Assembly (NCBI RefSeq): GCF_016902415.1 | Contig: NZ_JACJLV010000021.1 | Span: 1 to 42,971, forward strand | DNA from: Mordavella massiliensis | GTDB taxonomy: Bacteria > Bacillota > Clostridia > Lachnospirales > Lachnospiraceae | Direction: 5' to 3' | DNA length: 42,971 bases | Shown here: in pieces, positions 24,210 to 31,083 of the stretch | Layout of the letters: each line of letters begins with the position of its first letter | Numbering within the stretch: the stretch's first letter is position 1 | Program-made: the position numbers and the translations under genes | Notes under the pieces: generated by a model | Databases searched by the model: none | What the model was told of the DNA's origin: nothing | Seen by the model: only the letters and a program-made list of their open reading frames with translations

Positions 24210-25060
24210 CCAGATTCCTCCTTAAAACGCACTCGCACAATCTGCAAATGCAGCGGTCCGTCGGCGATTTTAGCCAGAAGGCGGTGAATGGATCTTACCC
24301 CCGATCCCTCCAGTTTCTGATAGCCCTGCATATACCCGCAGCTGGAAACAGAGAGCAATGGTGACCAGCTCTCCAGCTCTCCTTTGGCATCCTTTACGGA
24401 GAAATATGCACCGACATCCTTGATCCCCGCCTGTTTTACCCAGGTTTTCAGCATTAGTTTGACAGCGGTTTTGCCTGCTGCATCAAAAACCAGACGTCCT
24501 CCCGGAAAGTGTTCGGCCATTGCCTTAACCAACTGCTTCATCTGGTTTGTAGTAAAATAGTAGAATACACCGGCGGCAAACAGTACTGCACCATTCTCAG
24601 GATCAAACCGTACAGCTTTCATCCAGCTCAGATCTGTTAAATCACAAGCCAGATTTTCTTCCCGCTCTCCGGCAGGAAGCAATTGATTCCGCAGCGCAAT
24701 CACATCCGGCAGGTCAATATTCCAGATATGGCACTGACCGTTGTCGCACACTCGTCCAGTGTTGTCCAGTCCACAACCAAGATTAATGACGGCAGCTTTT
24801 GGATGTTGATGGAGATAGTCCCGTATCTCCCACGCAAGGTCATTTTGGCGCATGGCTACTTCCAATGCACCAAAGCTATGCATGATACTTTCCGATTGTT
24901 TTTCTAATGCAGAAAAGTCATAATCCACTTTTTTAATCAACTCCCCGGCTGTTTGATCCTGAAACAATCCGGGAAATTTCCGAGAACAAAGCCATCGGGC
25001 GTATAGTGGAATGATCAATGTTTCCTGTAATGAATTCTTTTTGATTGTTGATTTGTTCAT
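24206..25060 (-). CDS. Class I SAM methyltransferase, LCM/PPM1-like (COG3315), second copy
   Basis: 284 residues. AVINLGCGLDNTGRVCDNGQ, then NIDLPDVIALRNQLLPAGE, and later LFAAGVFYYF, are the same landmarks as in the gene at 22,031-22,837. The two are only distantly similar outside these motifs, so they are not a recent duplication. It is the first gene of the four-gene minus-strand run and overlaps the membrane protein gene by 4 bases. Confidence 0.88.
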   Translation of the reverse strand: MNKSTIKKNSLQETLIIPLYARWLCSRKFPGLFQDQTAGELIKKVDYDFSALEKQSESIMHSFGALEVAMRQNDLAWEIRDYLHQHPKAAVINLGCGLDNTGRVCDNGQCHIWNIDLPDVIALRNQLLPAGEREENLACDLTDLSWMKAVRFDPENGAVLFAAGVFYYFTTNQMKQLVKAMAEHFPGGRLVFDAAGKTAVKLMLKTWVKQAGIKDVGAYFSVKDAKGELESWSPLLSVSSCGYMQGYQKLEGSGVRSIHRLLAKIADGPLHLQIVRVRFKEESG

Positions 25061-25179
25061 AATCTGCCTCTTCGGGTTAGTTATCGCTAACCTTTTTTTA
25101 TTTATTTTAACAGATTTAAAAATCTTTTTCTACTCAAATTGCTCTTTCAATTCCTATAAGATATTTTTCAGAGGCTTCT

Positions 25180-25440
25180 TCACTCAAGTTTCCAGCTCTG
25201 GCTTTCTGTCTGCAGTTTTACCATATGAGTATACCCCTGATTGGAAAGCCTGTCACTGCCTTGCTGGATCGGATGATCGAGAATCTCATTCATTCGGGCA
25301 ATGTTGGTTCGTGTACTGATGACTGCCGCAAGATTCTGGAGCGCGCCCTGCAGAGGGTCATATAAACGGGGTACTACCAGAAGGAACATAAAGAATGTAA
25401 GCACGGAGAGGCTTCCTTGCATGAGTAGAACAGCTCCCAC
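25180..25440 (-). pseudogene. ABC transporter membrane-domain fragment
   Basis: The frame reads GAVLLMQGSLSVLTFFMFLL, then RLYDPLQGALQNLAAVISTR and TNIARMNEILDHP. This is the end of an ABC exporter membrane domain (type IV, YbtP/IrtA-like) and the linker to its nucleotide-binding domain. Both the start of the protein and the whole ATPase domain are missing. The right edge, near 25,440, is joined to an unrelated small gene, so this is a recombination scar rather than a gene. Confidence 0.75.
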
Positions 25441-25703
25441 CAGCGCAAAGCATCGTAGAGTCCTGCAATATAAGAGTGCGTAGCATATTCACAATCTTCT
25501 TTGTCCCGGCACTCCAAAAGGCGGTTACAGACTTTCCGTTGTTCTTCTGTCAAATCCAGCTGGAGATACTCCATTTCCGCAATGCCTTCATTTTCAGAGT
25601 CTTTCTGATAAGTCATGTCTGCTTCCAATAGTGAACGGATTGTTTTCTCCCTCAATGTTTCAACAGCTACTTTGAGTAATTCTTTTAGGTCTATTTCATT
25701 CAT
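25374..25703 (-). CDS. Small element-type protein with rewritten C-terminus
   Basis: 109 residues from the ATG at 25703, behind GGAGGAAAGG. Residues 1 to about 88 (NEIDLKELLKVAVETLREKT and on to IAGLYDALRWW) are a helical protein of a type common in Firmicute integrative elements; I cannot name the family with certainty. After about 25,440 the frame runs into the ABC fragment read in another phase, so the last 20 residues are foreign. Its start overlaps the stop of the next upstream small gene by 8 bases. It may still fold, because the lost part would be only the C-terminal end. Confidence 0.55.
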   Translation of the reverse strand: MNEIDLKELLKVAVETLREKTIRSLLEADMTYQKDSENEGIAEMEYLQLDLTEEQRKVCNRLLECRDKEDCEYATHSYIAGLYDALRWWELFYSCKEASPCLHSLCSFW

Positions 25704-25887
25704 CCTTTCCTCCCACAATTGTTTTTATTTTCTTTAGAGGAGCATTGATTACCTTGAAAATCAGTTCATCCACGCAATCCGTATATCTGCCTTGTTGGAT
25801 CAACAGATTTTTCAATTCTACAAGGCTTTGAAGCAAAAGGCTTCTATCATGGCTATCCACATAAACATGAAATGTTTTTTCTCTCAT
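25696..25887 (-). CDS. Small element-type protein, unknown function
   Basis: 63 residues from the ATG at 25887, chosen because GGAGG lies 8 bases upstream; the in-frame ATG at 25896 overlaps that site. The sequence FHVYVDSHDRSLLLQSLVEL, then NLLIQQGRYTDCVDELIFKV, suggests a compact alpha/beta protein. It is translationally coupled to the downstream small protein. Pairs like this occur in integrative elements of gut Firmicutes, but I cannot assign a function. Confidence 0.65.
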   Translation of the reverse strand: MREKTFHVYVDSHDRSLLLQSLVELKNLLIQQGRYTDCVDELIFKVINAPLKKIKTIVGGKDE

Positions 25888-26006
25888 ACGATGCACCTCC
25901 TTACAGCATCATTATACGAGAAGCGGAGTACCCCCTCAAATATGCCAGCAAAAGGACGAAATAAACTTCAAAAAAATGCCTTTTACTCGGTAACATTCGC
26001 CCATTC

Positions 26007-26176
26007 GATTAGCAAGGTTTTTTGCATGATTTTTCGGCAAATTAGCAGGAGAGGCAGTTTGATTAGCAAAAATCGAAAATTTTCTGCTAATCATTAGCAA
26101 GCTAATCGGTGACAAAAATCAATCGTTCGAGTTCACCATGGTCACTTCCGATTAGCAAAAATGCTTCCTGCTAATC
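26007..26176. repeat. Array of eight GATTAGCA/TGCTAATC motifs
   Basis: Copies or close variants lie at 26007, 26041, 26061, 26085, 26093, 26101, 26150 and 26169, in both orientations. Several form inverted pairs, for example CGATTAGCA/TGCTAATCG around 26149-26177. Unequal spacing and an 8-base unit exclude a CRISPR. Likely a protein-binding array, such as integrase arm sites, regulator operators or a single-strand fold. The rest of 25,897-26,206 holds no gene. Confidence 0.7.
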
Positions 26177-26207
26177 GCTGTTTGTTATGTGTTCGATTTT
26201 TCTTGGG

Positions 26208-26251
26208 AAAAAGAAAACGCCGAAAACCTTGAAAAATCAACGTTTTCGGCG
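26208..26251 (-). terminator. Intrinsic terminator downstream of the tRNA-Arg fragment
   Basis: CGCCGAAAAC (26218-26227) and GTTTTCGGCG (26242-26251) form a 10-bp stem. On the minus strand it is followed by TTTTCTTTTT. It lies 8 bases after the CCA end of the tRNA fragment and looks like the original tRNA terminator. Confidence 0.82.
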
Positions 26252-26258
26252 GAATTTT

Positions 26259-26303
26259 TGGCGTCGCTAAGAGGATTTGAACCTCCGACCTACCGCTTAG
26301 GAG
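26259..26303 (-). tRNA. 3' half of tRNA-Arg(CCU), from anticodon loop to CCA; attachment-site remnant
   Basis: Reading the minus strand: anticodon loop CTCCTAA (anticodon CCT), 3' anticodon stem GCGGT, variable loop AGGTC, T-arm GGAGG-TTCAAAT-CCTCT, acceptor strand TAGCGAC, discriminator G, and CCA. Upstream of the loop the sequence no longer fits: the 5' stem should be ACCGC but is GAGAC, and no D-arm or matching GTCGCTA acceptor strand is found. A 3' half that keeps its terminator is the classic scar of an integrative element inserted at a tRNA 3' end. The element side is to the right (above 26,303). Confidence 0.85.
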
Positions 26304-26613
26304 GTCTCCTGACCACTGTCAATCCAAGTCATGTTCAGTTCACGCAAGGCTCGTAATAAAAGGTCTTTTACTACAGTTCAAATCGTTTCTGGTCAATTGC
26401 TGTCAGCCACTGTAAACCCGGAACAACCGGTAGATATTAGCCGGATATTGGCTGCGGCTAATAAAAGGTGTTCGGCTTACTGTCAACGGCTTCCTAAAGG
26501 ATCGGCTACCATGCCCGTCTTAGCAGGAATGATATACAATATTCAATTGATCAGATTTACTATCTATACTATACCGTGTAATGGTCAGTTTGTCTACGTT
26601 TTTTCGACTACTT

Positions 26614-28322
26614 GACAGCGTAAATTTACCTTCGGAATTGATGGGGTAGAAATCACCCATGACGCGCTGATAAAGCATCAGGCTATAGTTCTTTTTTACT
26701 CTACATCCTTTTTTGTTATCTTGCAACCTCATTCCATTGATTTTTCATTTTCATAATCCCCATATATGTGCATTGAAATACAGCTTCTTTTTTGTTTCAA
26801 GCGATATGCTGTGGCTGATGCTCTCCATGTATTTCCCCACTTGCCTGTGTCTGTTCTTTTCTGAATTGAGGATCTCCCGTGTTGTGATATATGTTTCTTC
26901 TGCCCCGGCAGCTTTTGGCAGTGCTCTTTCCTGATACCTCACCAGCTCTAACATATCTCCGCCATTCAGATGATAAGCCCTTAACCGTGCCATTTTTTCT
27001 GCACCACAAATACTCCAGCCCATCGGCCTGGAACTCATTCGGGAAGCCAGCACATGGCTTACATGTCCTTCCGTACTGCTCCCAATCACTCCTTCTTTAT
27101 GTCTCAGCCGCAGCCTGGCTGCTGTCCAGTTTGAAAGAATGTATTCTGCTGCTTTGTCTATACGCCTGATGTTCTCCTCCTTTTTCAGATATCCTTTCAA
27201 ACAGTCTGCTAATTCTTTAAACTCCTTTTTGGTCCCTCTCCGGATCGTCCGGCGCAGCTTATCTGCCGCATCCCATCGGCTGTCTTTCATATGGCTTGTA
27301 AGTCTGGTAAGATATTTTTCCAGATGGAACTCGTCCAGCACATGGACTATCCCTGCGATCCGTTTCATGCCGCTCCTGATCCATCCGCCGCCATCAGAGT
27401 TCAGATAAATCTTTTTTACTTTTTTCAGATCATACCTTCTCTCCAGGTACTCATAGACTTCATCCCAGAACTCCTCATTCCCTTTCCCCGTATCCACACT
27501 GCAAAAGTAATGCGGGTTTACCAGCCTGTGGCGCTTACTTTTTGGCGCCTCTTTTTCAATCCCTTCGTAAACATAGATCAGTTTTGCAAGCAGGCAGTTA
27601 TTCTTCTGACGGTTTTCATTTTCCATCAGATCTCCCTTTTCCTTACGAAACTGCAGTGAGATATGGTCTTCATCCGCGTCAATATACAGATACTCCACTT
27701 CCTTTTTCCTGCATGGTTTCTCCTTTTCGGGTGGAAACTCAAGCTGATGGATCTTATTTTTCACCGTCTGCCTGCTTACCTCTGCTGTCAGACTGCAGCT
27801 TTCCCCTCCGCGCCGGTAAGATGTCTGTACTGCTTCCTGAAACAGAAGGGCTTGAGCATCTTCTGTCATCCGCTCATGTTTCCCCAGACCAAGGATCCTG
27901 TCGATCAGATAGGAGCTTTCTCCTGTATGCTTGTTTGTAAACAGAGTCTTTTTAAAAGCTACCGTTCCCAATGAGGTGATCAGCTGTTTCCGGATGTGAG
28001 CCTCTACTACCCAGTCACGTCTTCGTATCGGACTTTCAATCAGCATCCGGTTCATCATTTCCAGAGAATCCTGTATCATCTTCAGCCCCAGCTGATGCAG
28101 TTCCGCTGTTAAACCAAGGACATACTCAGCCAGCTGATCTGGATGTTTCAGGAACTGATCTTCAAGTTTTTCAAATCTGTTGATGCATTCTTCTTCAAAA
28201 TATCTTATACTGTTAAGCATAGAGGACACCTTCCTTTGTTTGTATTTTGGTTGTCAGCCTTAAATACTTTATCACAAAGGGGTGTCCTCTACCTTATTTT
28301 CCGAATAAAACTTTACGCTAGC
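26614..28322 (-). mobile_element. ISLre2-family insertion sequence with target duplication
   Basis: About 1,709 bases. The ends GACAGCGTAAA (left) and TTTACGCTAGC (right) are imperfect inverted repeats, and the similarity extends inward (TTCGGAA, GGTAGA, CACCC, GATAAAG in order on both ends). The flanks carry the direct repeat TCGACTACTT at 26604-26613 and 28323-28332, a 9-10 bp target duplication as expected for this family. The element is complete. Confidence 0.88.
26751..28229 (-). CDS. ISLre2-family transposase (UPF0236)
   Basis: 492 residues, the usual length. Landmarks: RRRDWVVEAHIRKQLITSLG near residue 75, then YLYIDADEDHISLQ (about 203-216) and LNSDGGGWIRSG (about 288-299), which hold the conserved acidic residues of the UPF0236 family. 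SSTEGHVSHVLASRMSSRP then MGWS (about 404-426) is the C-terminal signature. The frame is intact and the IS has both ends, so it may be active. Confidence 0.95.
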   Translation of the reverse strand: MSSMLNSIRYFEEECINRFEKLEDQFLKHPDQLAEYVLGLTAELHQLGLKMIQDSLEMMNRMLIESPIRRRDWVVEAHIRKQLITSLGTVAFKKTLFTNKHTGESSYLIDRILGLGKHERMTEDAQALLFQEAVQTSYRRGGESCSLTAEVSRQTVKNKIHQLEFPPEKEKPCRKKEVEYLYIDADEDHISLQFRKEKGDLMENENRQKNNCLLAKLIYVYEGIEKEAPKSKRHRLVNPHYFCSVDTGKGNEEFWDEVYEYLERRYDLKKVKKIYLNSDGGGWIRSGMKRIAGIVHVLDEFHLEKYLTRLTSHMKDSRWDAADKLRRTIRRGTKKEFKELADCLKGYLKKEENIRRIDKAAEYILSNWTAARLRLRHKEGVIGSSTEGHVSHVLASRMSSRPMGWSICGAEKMARLRAYHLNGGDMLELVRYQERALPKAAGAEETYITTREILNSEKNRHRQVGKYMESISHSISLETKKKLYFNAHIWGL

Positions 28323-28342
28323 TCGACTACTTCATTTTTGTC

Positions 28343-28546
28343 TTACAAATTGATATTTCCCATAATCTCTTTTCTTCCAAAAATCTTATCAAATCCCATT
28401 TTCTCAAACAGTAGATTTACTTTTTCTTTGGTGACCTGGTTCGCATTCAGTTTATCAATAGCATTATGAATTGAAATATTTTCCAAACTAATTAACGCTT
28501 TTTCCGGATCAATTAACACCTCTTTTTCCAGAACATTATAATTCAT
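28343..28546 (-). pseudogene. Remnant, possibly the C-terminal part of a Fic-family protein
   Basis: 67 residues. The stretch KLNANQVTKEKVNLLFEKMG followed by FDKIFGRKEIM resembles the winged-helix region near the C-terminus of Fic proteins (typically 'FGRKDVMEILGL'). Here it departs after KEIM and stops at 28343, just outside the ISLre2 copy, and no Fic catalytic HPFxxGNGR motif is present. No good ribosome site precedes the ATG at 28546. The Fic link is by eye and weak. Nothing else is seen in 28,323-28,594. Confidence 0.4.
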
Positions 28547-28594
28547 ATTATAAAGAATAACAAAAAAGAGGTTGGAGTTGATCTAAAAAGCGGT

Positions 28595-29992
28595 CTAGCA
28601 CTTCTCCTCTGAAATCTCCCAATGGCCATTTGATCCCCGTCCAATATAATTTACATGATCCATTTTTTTCAAATGGCGGTTTATCGTTCTGACATTAACG
28701 CCTGCCCTTTCTGCCATTTTTCTTGTACTGATCCTGCTGTCTTTTCTGATTAAACTTAAAATCTGATCATCTAAGTTGTCTTTGGTGACATTCGTGGTGA
28801 CATCACTGGTGACATTTGTGGTGACATCCTGAGAGACATCATAATTCAGATTTGGCATCACCACTGTAAACTGATATCTGTCAGATCGAAATTTAGGCTT
28901 TTTGGTATCGTCATAATTCACCTGAAACTCATATCCACTGATGATTTTTTCAAAGCCGCTGCCTTTCCGTTCCATATATCCCAGCCGGTTCAGCACGTCT
29001 GCAAGAACCGGATTTCTTCTGGTCGATGGAACTGTAAGCGGATCACGCTCCTGGATCAGGGAGCCATCAGGCATCCCTCCCGGAGAGTATATCTCCATCC
29101 GGTCATCATAGATATCAATATGGACCTCACTTCCATTGATCAGGTAGTCACGGTGGGCCAGCCCGTTAATGAGTGCTTCATGATAACTCCGCTCCACGTA
29201 TTCAGGCATTTCCTCACGGGAATTTTCTGTTTTTCTCCACATCACCCGATTATTTCGTTTTATAAAGGCCTCACCATTTTCGATCAGCGAAATAATGCTG
29301 CCGGAATATTCCGCATCATCCAGCGCGTCCATCATGCCGCCGCTCTTATTTATGCCATTCCACCTTGTACAAAACACTCTTGACCATCTGATCGGGCTTT
29401 CATCGGCAAGGAGCGCCCCTGCATTGGTCAGATATCCCTGTTCATCTGCCAGCCCGAAAGAAATCAGATCTTTCTCATCAAAGCTGTTTCCTGTCCACTT
29501 TTTATATCTCTCTTTCAATTTTGAAAAAGCATAGTCCTCTGCCTTATAAGAAGAAATCTGTGAATCATAGGAAGTATTCTTTCCCCGGAGGACAAGCCGC
29601 TTCAACTCAGTAGAAGTAGCTTTCACGCTCTCATTCCCGACACGGATATATGCTTCCAGCACTCCATCCCCGGAATAATAATAGGGTGTCTCCTCGCCTT
29701 TACAAATATCCAGGACGACTAATGTTTTCCCCTCTTCTTCACAAAATCGGAGCGTGAATTCCGGTATGGGATCCAGTCTGCTTTTTATGATTTCACTGAT
29801 TCTTTCCGCATCCCTCTCCGGATTGGCAAGGCCAATAATATTCCCGTCATCAGAGATGCCAAAAATCAATACTCCGCCGGACGTATTGGCAAATGCGCTG
29901 ACACTTTTGCACCAGCTTTTCGGCTTTTTTATCTCAAGTGCAGCCTTCTTATCATATTCTGTTGTTTCACCGATTAAGTTTCTAATATCCAT
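28595..29992 (-). CDS. AlbA_2/Schlafen-type ATP-binding regulator with HTH C-terminus
   Basis: 465 residues from the ATG at 29992, chosen because AGAGG lies about 10 bases upstream; the ATG at 30001 would sit directly on that site. The N-terminal AlbA_2 domain (about 5-130) has EIKKPKSWCKSVSAFANTSG, GVLIFGISDDG and YYYSGDGVLEAYIRVGNESV. The middle HATPase_c_4-like part has EALINGLAHRDYLINGSEV and RKGSGFEKI. The C-terminus has a DVTTNVTSDVTTNVTK repeat linker and a winged helix (RKMAERAGVNVRTINRHLKK). Proteins of this group are regulators or phage-defence-related factors. It sits in a mobilizable element beside the P-loop/DUF4869 pair. Confidence 0.88.
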   Translation of the reverse strand: MDIRNLIGETTEYDKKAALEIKKPKSWCKSVSAFANTSGGVLIFGISDDGNIIGLANPERDAERISEIIKSRLDPIPEFTLRFCEEEGKTLVVLDICKGEETPYYYSGDGVLEAYIRVGNESVKATSTELKRLVLRGKNTSYDSQISSYKAEDYAFSKLKERYKKWTGNSFDEKDLISFGLADEQGYLTNAGALLADESPIRWSRVFCTRWNGINKSGGMMDALDDAEYSGSIISLIENGEAFIKRNNRVMWRKTENSREEMPEYVERSYHEALINGLAHRDYLINGSEVHIDIYDDRMEIYSPGGMPDGSLIQERDPLTVPSTRRNPVLADVLNRLGYMERKGSGFEKIISGYEFQVNYDDTKKPKFRSDRYQFTVVMPNLNYDVSQDVTTNVTSDVTTNVTKDNLDDQILSLIRKDSRISTRKMAERAGVNVRTINRHLKKMDHVNYIGRGSNGHWEISEEKC

Positions 29993-30066
29993 AAGACACA
30001 TCCTCTGCTTGACTCTTTAAGATGCTTCATCCACCTGATTTACTGTATTTATATCGAAATGCAATT

Positions 30067-30525
30067 CTAAGTTTCCGCCGGACCCAGCCGATACATCTGC
30101 TGATACATCCTTTTTGTGTCACGATATCGTCCGGAACAGCGCAGCCCATATATTTCATCTGTGCTATACGGAAGATGATACAGATTTTCTCTGATAACAA
30201 TGACAAAATAACTGTCGCTTCTTTTTACAGCATCCGCGAACTCTTCTGTAGTGACAAAAACATTTCCGTCATCAATAAAAAATATAGTATCTGCTGCCTC
30301 CTCCACAGACCACTTCCAGTTATCCCTGTACAATACTTTGCATGGGACTTCACTGATCAGCTCTATTCCGCTGGAATCTTCATAATGCCGTGCCTGCCAT
30401 ATCATATCAATGAGTGTTGTTTTTCCTGTTGCACTGTCTCCACGGATTATGGTTATTTTTTCTTCTATTTCAAGCTCGTAATAAAGCCTGTTGTTTTTTA
30501 CAATAATCTTATGCTTTCCCGTCAT
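30067..30525 (-). CDS. Small P-loop NTPase paired with DUF4869
   Basis: 152 residues. Walker A is IIRGDSATGKTTLID (about 27-41) and a Walker-B-like strand is DTIFFIDDGNVF (about 84-95). RENLYHLPYSTDEIYGLRC follows, and the protein ends soon after, at YRLGPAET. I do not recognise a named family. A decayed relative at 21,505-21,935 continues about 60 residues beyond this point in another frame, so this protein may be a shorter form. It begins 8 bases after the DUF4869 gene (ATG behind AGGTGAG), so the two are one unit. The AlbA/Schlafen-type gene follows. Confidence 0.75.
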   Translation of the reverse strand: MTGKHKIIVKNNRLYYELEIEEKITIIRGDSATGKTTLIDMIWQARHYEDSSGIELISEVPCKVLYRDNWKWSVEEAADTIFFIDDGNVFVTTEEFADAVKRSDSYFVIVIRENLYHLPYSTDEIYGLRCSGRYRDTKRMYQQMYRLGPAET

Positions 30526-30533
30526 CTTCTCAC

Positions 30534-30974
30534 CTACACGTACTTAGCGGCCACCGCTATAAAACGATCAAGATCATGAACCATTTCCCCATTGTTAAGA
30601 ATTTTGATTTCAAAAGGCTCTTTTCCAAAATTCATAATATGCCGCAGATTAATTGTCAGATCCTTCCTTTTTCCGATTTCCAGAATCCATTTCGCACAAT
30701 TGTTGCCACAAGCGGATGCATTAAAAATTCTTCCTGAATCATCAAAAGCCATCAAGATCAATGTTTTTACACCGCCTGATATCTCTTTTACAGAAATCGG
30801 GCCCAATACAGGACTCTCTATAAGATGAGGACCGATGACTTCTGATTTATCTACATCTTTTATCATTTCTACAGTCAGGGGATCTGTGATCCACTCATCA
30901 TCATACGTATTATTAAAATAAGCAGGCGGATAATAGATTGCCTCTTCCATTTGCCCCAGATAGATGCTCAGCAT
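30534..30974 (-). CDS. DUF4869 family protein
   Basis: 146 residues from the ATG at 30974, chosen because GGAGG is 5-9 bases upstream; the longer frame to 31025 lacks a ribosome site. Landmarks: MLSIYLGQMEEAIYYPPAYF, then NTYDDEWITDPLTVEMIKDV, SGGVKTLILMAFDD, and ASACGNNCAKWILEIGKRK. The match to DUF4869 is strong by memory of the family. No membrane segment or catalytic motif is evident. It heads a minus-strand set of DUF4869, P-loop NTPase and AlbA/Schlafen-type gene, downstream of the integrase. Confidence 0.85.
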   Translation of the reverse strand: MLSIYLGQMEEAIYYPPAYFNNTYDDEWITDPLTVEMIKDVDKSEVIGPHLIESPVLGPISVKEISGGVKTLILMAFDDSGRIFNASACGNNCAKWILEIGKRKDLTINLRHIMNFGKEPFEIKILNNGEMVHDLDRFIAVAAKYV

Positions 30975-31083
30975 AACATACCTCCATTTTTCTGTTGATC
31001 TTCTTTCTAAAAAATCAACAAACAAAAATAACTCAAACTAATACTTTCATTATAAGCAAATACAGATTCCCTGTCTATCTTGA

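Noticed and set aside
26007-26176. CRISPR array
   Set aside because: The repeat unit is only 8 bases, in both orientations and at irregular spacing, with no cas gene in the window.
26259-26303. Complete functional tRNA gene
   Set aside because: No matching 5' anticodon stem, D-arm or acceptor strand lies upstream of the anticodon loop.
26520-26732. 70-codon minus-strand frame left of the ISLre2 transposase
   Set aside because: It crosses the left end of the insertion sequence (26,614) and has no recognisable product, so it is a chance frame.
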